A stretch of DNA of 42,931 nucleotides from an uncultured Elusimicrobia bacterium (GTDB lineage Bacteria; Elusimicrobiota; Elusimicrobia; Elusimicrobiales; UBA9959). Below the pieces are notes generated by a model. The model was not told the DNA's origin, made no database searches, and was given only the letters and a program-made list of their open reading frames with translations. Shown here piece after piece: positions 1 through 7,976 of this stretch (its first letter is position 1; each line of letters begins with the position of its first letter). The position numbers were made by a program, and so were the translations under genes. The stretch covers positions 1-42,931 of the forward strand of contig CAIQNV010000085.1 in assembly GCA_903873295.1 (NCBI GenBank), written 5' to 3'.

Positions 1-60
1 GGAAGGAAGCAAGTCAGAGGCGGCACAAAAATGCCGTCAGGGGGAGTGCATTCTCTTGAC
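1..60 (+). ncRNA. Possible 3' part of the SRP (4.5S) RNA, cut by the window edge
   Basis: The window opens with GGAAGGAAGCA. This matches the GGAA tetraloop and conserved internal-loop strand of SRP RNA domain IV, the Ffh-binding site. The 5' arm would lie outside the window, so pairing cannot be tested. The following bases do not clearly match the usual 3' arm, and the 3' end is a guess. The motif is purine-rich and could be chance. The rest of 1-212 holds no convincing reading frame; it contains a CCCC-GAAGC-GGGG hairpin near 130. Confidence 0.3.
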
Positions 61-212
61 TTCCCTTTTCATAGATGAGCATGGCTCTTGATACGGCACG
101 GGCATAGCCCAGCGCGGTTCCCCCCGAAGCGGGGCCCCCTTCCCCAAAGCGGCTTCAGAGCAACCCCATGGCCGGCCCTCGGCTGTTTAACCTGCGGGAA
201 GAGAGATAATAA

Positions 213-917
213 TTATTTGCGGGCGGTGTGGACGGCGACGGCGCCGGGGAAGAGGGTTTTGTGAGCGGCCCCGGCGAAGCCGGCGGCGGAGAGCAGCGCG
301 GAGAATTCCTCCGCGCCGTAAAAATTCAATATTGTATTTTTAAGGAAAGAGTATTGCGTACGGCTTTCGGGCGAGAGCAGGTTCAGCAGCGCGATGACCG
401 TTTTCACGTAAGCCCGCATGAAAAAACGGAGCGCGGAATTTTTCGGGCGGGTGGTTTCCAGGTTCAGGAAAAGGCCGCCTGGCTTCAGCACGCGCCGGAA
501 TTCCCGCAGGGCCGCGAGCAGTTTTTCCCTGTCGATGTTGAGGTTGCGCGTGGCGAAGGAAATGGCGACCAGGTCGAAGCTGTCGTCGGGGAAAGGCAGC
601 TCCTTGGCCTCGGCCCGGAGGAAGGTGACGCCGGGAGTTTTCGCGCCCGCGGCCGAAAGCATGGCGGCGCTGAGATCGGCGCCGGTCAGCCGCAGGCGGG
701 GGCCGAAGGCCCTTTGCAGGGCGCGGGTAAAGTCGCCGGTGCCGCAGCAGACGTCCAGCGCCGCGAGCGCGCCGGGCGCTGATCTTTTAGCGATACCGGC
801 GGCGCGGGCGCGCCAGTAAAAGTCGAGACCCAGGGTCAGGAAAGAGTTGGCCAGGCCGTAAAAAAGATAAATGCCGTCATAAAACCCGGCGATAGCCAGT
901 TCTTTTTCTGACGGCAT
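213..917 (-). CDS. ubiE/menG: UbiE/MenG-type quinone methyltransferase
   Basis: This 234-residue protein is a class I SAM-dependent methyltransferase of the UbiE/COQ5 family, which C-methylates demethylmenaquinone (or the ubiquinone precursor) in the last steps of quinone synthesis. The SAM-binding motif I is LDVCCGTGDFT at about residues 54-64. A conserved stretch with ATRNLN and a later FRRVLKPGG are family signatures, and the length is typical. The ATG at 917 is kept because the N-terminal YDGIYLFYGLANS segment matches the family start. There is no clear Shine-Dalgarno sequence, but it sits 26 bases after a small gene on the same strand and is probably cotranscribed with it. Menaquinone is more likely than ubiquinone in such an organism, by inference. 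No other quinone genes are in view. Confidence 0.85.
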   Translation of the reverse strand: MPSEKELAIAGFYDGIYLFYGLANSFLTLGLDFYWRARAAGIAKRSAPGALAALDVCCGTGDFTRALQRAFGPRLRLTGADLSAAMLSAAGAKTPGVTFLRAEAKELPFPDDSFDLVAISFATRNLNIDREKLLAALREFRRVLKPGGLFLNLETTRPKNSALRFFMRAYVKTVIALLNLLSPESRTQYSFLKNTILNFYGAEEFSALLSAAGFAGAAHKTLFPGAVAVHTARK

Positions 918-943
918 TTAGCGGAGCGGAGAGAAAGGGAAAA

Positions 944-1117
944 CTATTTTTTCTCTTCTTTGTTGTCGTTTTCAGCCACGAACTTCTTGACTTCTTCGAA
1001 GCCCTCTATGATGAGGCGGGCTTTGGAGAGACCGAAGGAGAACGGGTATTTGTCGTTCTCGTTCCGCTTGAGTATGAGGACCGGCTGGCCCTTGTATTCG
1101 GTTCTTTCTACTATCAT
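944..1117 (-). CDS. Small conserved-looking hypothetical protein (57 aa)
   Basis: A short gene of 57 codons begins MIVERTEYKGQPVL, continues with NDKYPFSFGLSKARLIIEG, and ends in a lysine/glutamate-rich tail. It is supported by a strong ribosome site (GGAGGA just upstream of the ATG), a plausible promoter at 1188-1216, and a position directly upstream of the quinone methyltransferase on the same strand. The composition suggests a small soluble alpha/beta protein with no membrane segment. I do not recognise a named family and assign no function. It is real with good likelihood because the start signals and codon choice match its neighbours. Confidence 0.65.
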   Translation of the reverse strand: MIVERTEYKGQPVLILKRNENDKYPFSFGLSKARLIIEGFEEVKKFVAENDNKEEKK

Positions 1118-1187
1118 AATTATTCCTCCACGCGCTTGGCCGTTTAACGGGCGTAAATCGTGCCCTTTTGGGGCGCGCTTAAGCCAA

Positions 1188-1216
1188 ATACTAGCACATA
1201 AAAGGCGGCCTTACAA
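1188..1216 (-). promoter_or_regulatory. Sigma-70-like promoter for the small gene and ubiE/menG
   Basis: On the minus strand TTGTAA (1211-1216) and TAGTAT (1188-1193) are separated by exactly 17 bases. It lies about 70 bases upstream of the 57-aa gene. Each box matches the consensus at four of six positions. Confidence 0.4.
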
Positions 1217-1348
1217 TAATAATAATATTTTATTCGCGGATTGTAAATCCAAAAAAGTCCGGTTGTCCGGCTGTGAAGCGGCGGGGCGATCCGCGCGGCA
1301 TCCGCCGCCCCCGCTTTCCCCCGTTTGCGGAGGCGCGGCATTATTTGT

Positions 1349-1354
1349 TAGATT
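1349..1354 (+). promoter_or_regulatory. -10 element six bases before the start codon (leaderless candidate)
   Basis: TAGATT ends six bases before the ATG at 1361, with TTGCGG 18 bases upstream. No Shine-Dalgarno sequence is present, so the transcript may begin at the start codon. Confidence 0.35.
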
Positions 1355-1360
1355 TTCAGT

Positions 1361-1864
1361 ATGGAAACAAAAGAACTTTTCTGGAGCCTGCTTGCAAAAG
1401 CCGTTAAAACGCTGGTGGCGCTGTTCACGCTGTTCGCTATCGGTTTCTTCGTGGAAAGCCTGCCTTATGCCCGCTCGCTGCCGTTCTTAAGCCAGCGGCT
1501 GCCGGTCAGCGTCTTTTTGAACGCCGTCGTTTCCCTGCTCGGGGTGATAGTCTTCGTGAAGTTCGGGGCGGAGGCGTCCCCGGCGGTCGACGGGATACTG
1601 GGGTTCATGCCGGGCGCCGGCAGGCTGGCGCGCAGCGTGATAAAGATCCTGGCCCTGCTTTTCGCTTATTACGCGTTCCAGGACGCGGTTTTCCCTTTTA
1701 TCGCGGACTACGAATGGGTTTACCAGTCGCTTTTTCTGGGCTTCATGCTTTTCTTCCTGGTGAGGGCCGGACTGCAGGTTTATCGCTCAAGCGGGGAAAT
1801 AAGCGAATTTCTGGTGGGCATTCTGCGCCCTTATAAGACCCCCGGCAGCCCGGAAAAGACGTAA
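1361..1864 (+). CDS. Four-helix integral membrane protein, unknown function
   Basis: The protein has 167 residues with about four hydrophobic segments: residues 13-32, 50-68, 88-112 and 118-138. Short polar loops separate them, and the tail is basic and proline-rich. It has no catalytic motif I recognise. No Shine-Dalgarno sequence precedes the ATG, but a -10-like box lies six bases upstream. It stands alone between the minus-strand ubiE pair and the pilus operon, separated from pilM by an AT-rich promoter region. Function unknown; a small conserved inner-membrane protein is the safest description. Confidence 0.7.
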   Translation: METKELFWSLLAKAVKTLVALFTLFAIGFFVESLPYARSLPFLSQRLPVSVFLNAVVSLLGVIVFVKFGAEASPAVDGILGFMPGAGRLARSVIKILALLFAYYAFQDAVFPFIADYEWVYQSLFLGFMLFFLVRAGLQVYRSSGEISEFLVGILRPYKTPGSPEKT

Positions 1865-1901
1865 CGGACGCGGAAGAGTTTTTTTCGCCGTGCTTAATGT
1901 A

Positions 1902-1944
1902 TTGCTTTCTCTGTAATAATTGTTTAATATAATTAATCTATACT
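1902..1944 (+). promoter_or_regulatory. AT-rich promoter region for the pil operon
   Basis: A strongly AT-rich patch in a GC-rich setting contains TTGCTT-17-TAATAT (1902-1930) and a better -10, TATACT (1939-1944), without a good -35. It is the only promoter-like sequence ahead of pilM. Which box is used cannot be decided by eye. Confidence 0.4.
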
Positions 1945-2003
1945 AATGGCGGGCGGCGCGCGGAGGCGGGCATAGCGGGTAGCCGGAGGGTTTCTTTAAC
2001 CAG

Positions 2004-3113
2004 ATGCTTTCAAACTTTGTAAAAAAACTTTTTCCGCCTAAGGATATCATAGGCGTCGACATCGGCAACTACGCCGTAAAAATAATCTGTTTCCACGAGG
2101 ATAAAAAAGTCCTGAAGCTCAAGGACTGGGGCTATATCCCTCTGTCCATAAAACCCGACACTTCTCCCGAGGAAAAGAAAGCCATAATCTCCCAGGAGAT
2201 AAAAACCTATCTCAAGAAGAAAAATATCCAGGCCAAGTATACCGCCGCCTCCGTCTCCGGGAACGCCGTGATCGTGCGCTACGTCAAGCTGCCCAAGCTC
2301 ACAAAAAAAGAGCTCGATCTCACCATCAATGTCGAGGCCGAACCCTTCATCCCCTTCGACATAAAAGACGTCAATCTGACCTACAGCATCCTCAACGAAT
2401 CGACCGAGGAGGGAGATCCGAAGATAGATACGGTGCTGGTCGCCGCCAAGCGCGAGGCGGTGCAGGACAAGATAGATATGATCTCCGGGGCCGGCCTGGA
2501 CCCGCTCATAGTCGACGTGGATTCTTTCGCGCTTGAGGCCCTTTACTCTCGCCTGGCGCCTAAAACGGAAAACAACACCGTGCTGATGCTGAATCTGGGC
2601 CAGAAGGTTACCAACCTTTCCATCGTTTCACAGGGCGTGACGCGCGTGGTCCGCGATATCTTCATCGCCGGCGCCACTTTCGACAAGGCCATCGCCAAAG
2701 TCCTTAAGATCGACGCCGCGGCGGCCGACGCGGCGAAGAAGAACCGCTCCGTGCTGGTTACGGACGAGGACAAGCAGGCCGCGATAGAGAGCTTTGACCG
2801 GGAAGGCATAGCGGTTTCCAAGGCGGCGGTCGGCGTGCTGAAAGACCTCTATACCGAGGTTTCGCGCTCCATAGATTTTTACCTGTCCCAGGGCACTGAT
2901 CACTCCATCTCCCGGATAATGCTTTCCGGAGGCATGTCCAATCTCGGCAACATCACCAAATTCCTGGCCGCCGAATTTAAAGTGCCGGTGGAGGTAGTCA
3001 ACCCGCTGGCTTTCCTGTCCGAGATGCCCAAGAATATTCCCGCGGACGTGCTGCCGGCCCTCGCGGTGGCGGCCGGCCTGGCGCTGCGCAAGATGAAGGA
3101 TTGGGAAGAATGA
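2004..3113 (+). CDS. pilM: Type IV pilus inner-membrane platform protein PilM
   Basis: This 369-residue actin-like ATPase-fold protein forms a cytoplasmic ring under the type IV pilus and binds the N-terminal tail of PilN. It shows the actin-fold phosphate loop DIGNYAVK near residue 19, a second phosphate-type segment (LNLGQKVTNLSIV) near 197, and an adenosine-site segment MLSGGMSNL near 307. Length and order are those of standard PilM. It heads a pilM-N-O-P-Q operon and overlaps pilN by ATGA. A GGAGGG lies 13 bases before the ATG, which is longer spacing than usual. The ATPases PilB and PilT, PilC and the pilins are not in this window. Confidence 0.93.
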   Translation: MLSNFVKKLFPPKDIIGVDIGNYAVKIICFHEDKKVLKLKDWGYIPLSIKPDTSPEEKKAIISQEIKTYLKKKNIQAKYTAASVSGNAVIVRYVKLPKLTKKELDLTINVEAEPFIPFDIKDVNLTYSILNESTEEGDPKIDTVLVAAKREAVQDKIDMISGAGLDPLIVDVDSFALEALYSRLAPKTENNTVLMLNLGQKVTNLSIVSQGVTRVVRDIFIAGATFDKAIAKVLKIDAAAADAAKKNRSVLVTDEDKQAAIESFDREGIAVSKAAVGVLKDLYTEVSRSIDFYLSQGTDHSISRIMLSGGMSNLGNITKFLAAEFKVPVEVVNPLAFLSEMPKNIPADVLPALAVAAGLALRKMKDWEE

Positions 3114-3661
3114 TAAAGATAAATCTCATTCCGCCCGAATACATCGCCAGGATAAACCGCCGGGTTATCATCGCCAAGGTCGTGCTGGCCGCCGTGCTGG
3201 CGGCAGGCGCGGTGGCGTTCGTTTCCGTCTGGCATCTCACCCGCGCCAAGACCATAGAGGCCGCCCTGGCCAGGAGCGAGGCGGAGATGCGGGTGCTGCA
3301 GAAGGACGTGGACCAGGTAAAGGCCATCGAGGCGCAGATCGCCGAGGTGCAGAAGTACCTGAACTCCATAAACAGCATAAATAAGGGCCGCTTCGTTTAC
3401 ACGCGCTTTCTGCAGGACCTCACCAGCGACCTGCCCGCGACCATCTGGTTCAACAACGTGAACACCACGCTGTCCGGCAATATCGTCGGAGTCTCGCTCG
3501 GAGTCAATGCCAACTCCGCCTACGACCTGGCGTACTGGATAAATTCTCTGGAAACTTCCGGCTCCTATTCCGAGGTCGGGATCGGCGGCATAGCGGTGAC
3601 CGAAACGGAAGCGGGTAAAAGGTTCACCGTGACGATCACCATGAAGTACACTTACAAATAA
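3110..3661 (+). CDS. pilN: Type IV pilus assembly protein PilN
   Basis: PilN is a 183-residue bitopic inner-membrane protein that links cytoplasmic PilM to periplasmic PilO. The N-terminal tail INLIPPE is the signature PilM-binding motif. It is followed by a membrane helix at about residues 20-42, a heptad-rich coiled coil and a ferredoxin-like periplasmic domain. I chose the ATG at 3110, which overlaps the pilM stop as ATGA. A TTG nine bases earlier is in frame but would add residues before the conserved tail. The tight overlap suggests translational coupling with pilM. Confidence 0.92.
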   Translation: MIKINLIPPEYIARINRRVIIAKVVLAAVLAAGAVAFVSVWHLTRAKTIEAALARSEAEMRVLQKDVDQVKAIEAQIAEVQKYLNSINSINKGRFVYTRFLQDLTSDLPATIWFNNVNTTLSGNIVGVSLGVNANSAYDLAYWINSLETSGSYSEVGIGGIAVTETEAGKRFTVTITMKYTYK

Positions 3662-3665
3662 AACT

Positions 3666-4217
3666 ATGAAGCAGATACAGCTTACCAAGGAGCAGATGGG
3701 CCAGTTGGCCGCCGGGGTGCTTTTCGGCGCGATGTTCATCTTCATCTATCTTCAGTACTTCTGGCTGCCCACGGCCAGGGCCATAGCGGCTAACTCCGAG
3801 AAGGTCGCCGCGATGGAGTCCGACATCGCCAAGGCCAAGAAGCAGAAGGCCAAGTACAAGAACCTTGAGGCCAAGCTGGTCAGCCTGAACGCGGAGAGGG
3901 AAGCCGCCGTAAAAAAACTGCCCAGCGAGCGCAGGATCCCGGACCTGATCCGCACGGTGACCACCCTCAGCCGCAAATACAAGGTGAACATAACCGCGAT
4001 CACCCCCACCGGCCAGGCGCGGGTAGAATATTTCACCAAGGTGACCTACAGCATCAGCTTAAAAGGCAATTACCACGACGTGGGACGCTTCCTTACGGCG
4101 CTCGGCCTGGAGGAGCGCATAATGACCTCCGAGAATCTGGTCCTGACCGCCACGCCCGGTTCCGAAACTTCCGTGACCGCCCAGTTTACGCTGGCCGCCT
4201 ACCAATACAACAGCTAA
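3666..4217 (+). CDS. pilO: Type IV pilus assembly protein PilO
   Basis: This 183-residue inner-membrane protein partners PilN in the alignment subcomplex. A short cytoplasmic segment is followed by one membrane helix (about residues 13-34), a long charged coiled coil (about 40-90), and a C-terminal ferredoxin-like domain that includes the segment KGNYHDVGRFLTAL. Order and length match PilO. It begins four bases after pilN and ends three bases before pilP, with no clear ribosome site of its own, which fits coupled translation. Confidence 0.9.
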   Translation: MKQIQLTKEQMGQLAAGVLFGAMFIFIYLQYFWLPTARAIAANSEKVAAMESDIAKAKKQKAKYKNLEAKLVSLNAEREAAVKKLPSERRIPDLIRTVTTLSRKYKVNITAITPTGQARVEYFTKVTYSISLKGNYHDVGRFLTALGLEERIMTSENLVLTATPGSETSVTAQFTLAAYQYNS

Positions 4218-4220
4218 ATT

Positions 4221-4673
4221 ATGCGCCTAATATTAACCGTACTTTTTGTTTCCTGCGCGGTCCCCGCCGCGGCCCAGGTGGAGGTTTCTACCCCGCCGGC
4301 CACCGTAGAGCAGGCCTATAAGCCGGTCAACGCGCGCGATCCGCTGGTGCCGGCCACTGTTTTCGGCGACCAGAAAGGGACCGGCAAGCTCAAGGGCAAA
4401 AGCGGCGCGGCGCCCGAGAAGACTCCGGCCGTGGAAAAAGGCACTTTTACCGTCTACGGGCTTACGCTGACCGGCATCATGGAAGACTCCCGCGGCCGCG
4501 AAGCCCTGCTGCGGGACGGTTCCGGCGCAGTTTACACGCTTAAGGCCGGGCGCCTTACCGACGCCAAGAAAAAAATCGTGCCCGGGGTTTCGGGAGTGAT
4601 AAAGGGCAAACAGGTAATCTTTATGACCGAAGACAAGAAGGTCCACCATCTTAACCTGCGGGAGAACGAATGA
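4221..4673 (+). CDS. pilP: Type IV pilus assembly protein PilP
   Basis: PilP links the inner-membrane PilNO complex to the PilQ secretin. This copy has 150 residues. It has a cleavable-looking signal peptide (MRLILTVLFVSCAVPAAAQ) rather than an obvious lipobox, a flexible stretch with the typical ARDPLVP motif, and a C-terminal beta domain (about 75-148, FTVYGLTLTGIM onward) resembling the HR domain that binds secretin N domains. PilP is often a lipoprotein; the cysteine at residue 12 lacks a good lipobox context here. It overlaps pilQ by ATGA if the upstream pilQ start is used. Confidence 0.85.
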   Translation: MRLILTVLFVSCAVPAAAQVEVSTPPATVEQAYKPVNARDPLVPATVFGDQKGTGKLKGKSGAAPEKTPAVEKGTFTVYGLTLTGIMEDSRGREALLRDGSGAVYTLKAGRLTDAKKKIVPGVSGVIKGKQVIFMTEDKKVHHLNLRENE

Positions 4674-4690
4674 TTATCGGGGAGCTAAAC

Positions 4691-6460
4691 ATGAAAAAAT
4701 TCACGGCGGCCGCCGTTACGGCTTTTTTGCTGGGACAAAACCCGGCGCTGGTTTTCGCGGTCGAGAGCGCCACAGTGCAATCGGTCCGGGTTTCCGCGGA
4801 AAGCGTCTATATCGCCACCGACCGGCCCGTACAGTACAAAGCCTTCACCGTGGAGCAGCCTCCCAGGCTGGTGCTGGAGCTGCTGGACGCGAAGCTTAAA
4901 ACTCTTCAGGAGATTCCCGTCAGCGGCCGCTCGCTGACCAAGGTGCGCACCGGCCAGTTCCAGAACAGCCCGGTGAGCATCTCCCGCGTGGTAATGGACC
5001 TTTCGCAGAAAACCGCCTATGAGATAACCCGCAAGGGCGCCGAGCTGGTGGTCATATTCGGTACGCGCGCCCGGAAGCCGGCGGCCCCCGCGGTAAAGGA
5101 CGCCCCGGCCGCGGTGCCGGCCGGAGTAAAGGTCATAGTTCCCGAGTCCGCCTCCGAGAAGCCCCTGGAGATGACGCTGGAGGCCGCGCCCATAAAGCCC
5201 GCCGACCTTAACCGGGAGAACGTGCCGGCGCCGGTTTCCAGAAAAACATACGCCGCCCCCTCCTCGCGCAACATCATGGATAACCTGTCCCGCGAATCGG
5301 TCACCTTCGACTACAGCGAGGCCGACGTGCGGGAAGTGATAGATATGCTGGCGGCCAAAGCCAACATCAACGTGATTTACGGCGATGATGTGACCGGCAC
5401 CGTTACGATAAGCCTGACAAAGGTGCCTTTCGACGAGGCTTTCAAGACCCTCCTCAACATAAAGGGCCTGACCGCCCAGCAGGCCGGCGACAATATCCTG
5501 CGCATAGCCACGGCCGCCACTTTCATCGCGGAGCAGAAGAAAGCCATGCAGCAGACGCGTGTGTTTTTTTTGAACTATTCAAAGGCCCTTGAAATGAAAG
5601 TGCAGGTGGACGCCGTTGCCACAGCCGAGAAACGTACCGAGGCGCGCTGCGCCGCGGACGAGAACAATAACGCCCTGATAGTCACCGACACCTCTCTCGG
5701 GCTGGACGCCACGTCCAGGCTGATACGTAACCTGGACCGTGTACCCAAACAAGTGATGATAGAGGTGAAGCTGGTGGAAGTAAATCTGGACGACACCAAC
5801 ACCCTGGGAGTGAACTGGTCTGGCATCAGTAATAATCTGGGCGCGGCTCTGGGAACTCCGGCCACGCGCGGCACCAGCGCCGGTCTGGCTTTTCCCGCCG
5901 GAACTTTCACGTTCGGAAAGCTTACGAATAGTTCCCAGATCCAGGCTACGATAACCGCGCTGGCCACCAAAGGCAAGGCTAAGCTGCTTTCGGACCCTAA
6001 AGTGGCCACTTTGAACAATAAAGAAGCCAATATAAATATCACGGAGCAAACCAACTATAAGCAGGAGACGAATACCGTTGTCGGCAATAATACCCAAATC
6101 GCCACCACGTACGTTCCTATAGCCACCGGCATAACGCTCAAGGTGACGCCGACGATAAATTCGGACGGCCGTATCGCAATGCATCTTATTCCTTCGGTGA
6201 GCCAGGTCAGCGGCCTGCCGAACGGACCGGGCACGCCCCCCGACGTCGGCACCAGGGGCGCCGATACCAACGTGATAGTGAAGAACGGGGAAACCATCGT
6301 TATAGGCGGCCTGATAAAAGACACCCAGAACGACACTGTCGTCAAGGTCCCCATCCTCGGTGATATCCCGCTGCTCGGGATCCTGTTCAGGCGTAAGTCG
6401 ACTGAAAGACACCGCAAGGAGCTGCTGATCTTTGTTACCCCGAAGATAATCGAGGACTAA
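4691..6460 (+). CDS. pilQ: Type IV pilus secretin PilQ
   Basis: PilQ forms the outer-membrane channel through which the pilus emerges. From the chosen ATG it has 589 residues. These comprise a signal peptide (MKKFTAAAVTAFLLGQ and on), one AMIN peptidoglycan-binding domain (about 30-115), an alanine/proline linker, an STN/N0 domain (VTFDYSEADVREVIDML), an N1 domain, and the C-terminal secretin domain. The secretin domain ends in VPILGDIPLLGILFR and ELLIFVTPKI, which are secretin hallmarks. An in-frame ATG at 4670 overlaps the pilP stop, but 4691 gives a clean signal peptide and has GGGGAG upstream. It is the last gene of the operon and is followed by a strong terminator. Confidence 0.95.
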   Translation: MKKFTAAAVTAFLLGQNPALVFAVESATVQSVRVSAESVYIATDRPVQYKAFTVEQPPRLVLELLDAKLKTLQEIPVSGRSLTKVRTGQFQNSPVSISRVVMDLSQKTAYEITRKGAELVVIFGTRARKPAAPAVKDAPAAVPAGVKVIVPESASEKPLEMTLEAAPIKPADLNRENVPAPVSRKTYAAPSSRNIMDNLSRESVTFDYSEADVREVIDMLAAKANINVIYGDDVTGTVTISLTKVPFDEAFKTLLNIKGLTAQQAGDNILRIATAATFIAEQKKAMQQTRVFFLNYSKALEMKVQVDAVATAEKRTEARCAADENNNALIVTDTSLGLDATSRLIRNLDRVPKQVMIEVKLVEVNLDDTNTLGVNWSGISNNLGAALGTPATRGTSAGLAFPAGTFTFGKLTNSSQIQATITALATKGKAKLLSDPKVATLNNKEANINITEQTNYKQETNTVVGNNTQIATTYVPIATGITLKVTPTINSDGRIAMHLIPSVSQVSGLPNGPGTPPDVGTRGADTNVIVKNGETIVIGGLIKDTQNDTVVKVPILGDIPLLGILFRRKSTERHRKELLIFVTPKIIED

Positions 6461-6483
6461 GCCGGACCGCGGTTCGGTAATAA

Positions 6484-6520
6484 AAGGACCAGGTCCGGAG
6501 CGGCCCTGGTCCTTGTTTTT
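6484..6520 (+). terminator. Rho-independent terminator after pilQ
   Basis: A perfect 10-bp stem AAGGACCAGG / CCTGGTCCTT (6484-6493 and 6505-6514) has an 11-base loop and is followed by GTTTTT. The next gene begins only eight bases later, so leakage or attenuation here would set expression of the next operon. Confidence 0.9.
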
Positions 6521-6527
6521 ACGATAA

Positions 6528-7976
6528 ATGCTGGCATATATTTTTCTTTTTGTGCTGGGTATCTCTCCGGCGCTGCAGGCCGTCTTCGACCTGCAGCTGC
6601 AGCTGGCTTTGCAGCGGGCCGTGCTGTTTGTCTGTCTGGCCTGGCTTTTCATAAACGCTTACGGCGCGGGACTCCCGCGGAGCTTAGGCGAGAAAAAATT
6701 CTATCCTCTCTGGGCCGCCGCCGGCCTCTCTTTTATTTCCCTGCTGGTCAGCCCCTTCAAAGGGTATATCTTCAACGAGTGGGGCAATTACGCGGCCGGC
6801 CTGCTGATCTTTCTCTTCGCCTCCTTCCTTAATAAGGAAGAGCGCGGGAAGGTCGAGCGCGCCGTAGTCCTGGGCGCCTGGCTGGTTTTCGCGGTTTCGC
6901 TGCTGGAGGCTTTCGTGCTGGAAAACTTCCTGGCAAAACCGCCGCTGACCAACCTCAACGCCCTGGCGCTGTACGCGGTCATGCTGATCCCGCTCGCGCT
7001 GGACCGGAAGAGCTGGCTGCTGGCCGGCGCCATGGTGGTCCTGGTGGTGTGGACGCAGTCCCTGGGCGCCGTGCTGGCCGGGCTGGCGGCCGCCGGGTTT
7101 TACGCGGCTTCCCGCTTAAAAGGAAAGGAGCTGAAAGAGAATGTCTGGCTGCTGGCCGCGCTGGCCGCGCTGGCCGTGCCGATTTTTTACCTGCTGCAGG
7201 CGGATTCGGTGGCCGGGCGGCTGGCCTGGTGGCGCAGCGCCTGGGAGATGTTCGCGGCCCGGCCGCTGTCGGGCTTCGGCCATGCCTCCTTCACCTGGGC
7301 GCAGGCGGCTTTCCAGGCGGAGGGCGCTTTCAGGGAGCACTCCATCTACGCGCACAACTATTACCTCGAATTCCTCGCCGAGAACGGCCTGCCCGCCGCC
7401 CTCGCCTGGTTCTGGCTGGTCTTCGCCGCGGCGCGCGCCAGGACCGGGCTGGTAAAATATTCCGTCATAGCGGCCCTCGTCCACTCGCTGGTGGATTTCG
7501 GGCTTTCCGTGCCCGCCAACTTCTGGCTTTTCTGCTGGCTGCTCAGCTCTCCGTCCGAAGGAGCCGGGGTTTTCCGCCCTTCGCGCCGCGCCGCGGGCGC
7601 CGCGCTTGTCTTCGTCTGCCTGCTTCTGGCCGCCCTGTTTTCCCTGGATCTCCGCAGCCTCTCTTTTGAAAAAGCCCGCGGCCGGGCCGCCGCCGCTGCG
7701 GCCGGAGGCGAACTCTCAGCCGCCGAAACCGAGCTGCGCCCCGCGCTGAAAACCGGGCTTCTCAGAGCGCCCGCGCTGGAACTGCTGGGGCGCGTCAGTC
7801 TGGCCGACTCCGGGGGCGCGCCCGGTTTCCGCTCCGCCGTCTATTATGAAATGGCTTTGCTCGAGAACCGCTACAGCCCCACGGCCTGGAGCGCGCTCAG
7901 GCGCATTTACTCCCAGCCCGGGCTGGAGCCCGGCGCGGCCGGCCTAGAGCGGCGGCGGCTGGAGGTGTTTAAATGA
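6528..7976 (+). CDS. O-antigen ligase/polymerase-family membrane protein (first of two)
   Basis: The protein has 482 residues with about ten to twelve hydrophobic helices. The large periplasmic loop carries HSIYAHNYYLEFLAENG near residue 265, a signature of the Wzy_C/WaaL family that transfers or polymerises lipid-linked glycans. This fold includes O-antigen ligases, Wzy polymerases and pilin O-oligosaccharyltransferases. After the membrane core, about 110 alanine-rich residues look like a short TPR-like tail. No ribosome site is visible, since the ATG lies right behind the pilQ terminator; expression may depend on readthrough. It overlaps the next paralogue by ATGA. The substrate is not predictable; pilin or surface-glycan glycosylation is inferred from position. 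Confidence 0.8.
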   Translation: MLAYIFLFVLGISPALQAVFDLQLQLALQRAVLFVCLAWLFINAYGAGLPRSLGEKKFYPLWAAAGLSFISLLVSPFKGYIFNEWGNYAAGLLIFLFASFLNKEERGKVERAVVLGAWLVFAVSLLEAFVLENFLAKPPLTNLNALALYAVMLIPLALDRKSWLLAGAMVVLVVWTQSLGAVLAGLAAAGFYAASRLKGKELKENVWLLAALAALAVPIFYLLQADSVAGRLAWWRSAWEMFAARPLSGFGHASFTWAQAAFQAEGAFREHSIYAHNYYLEFLAENGLPAALAWFWLVFAAARARTGLVKYSVIAALVHSLVDFGLSVPANFWLFCWLLSSPSEGAGVFRPSRRAAGAALVFVCLLLAALFSLDLRSLSFEKARGRAAAAAAGGELSAAETELRPALKTGLLRAPALELLGRVSLADSGGAPGFRSAVYYEMALLENRYSPTAWSALRRIYSQPGLEPGAAGLERRRLEVFK

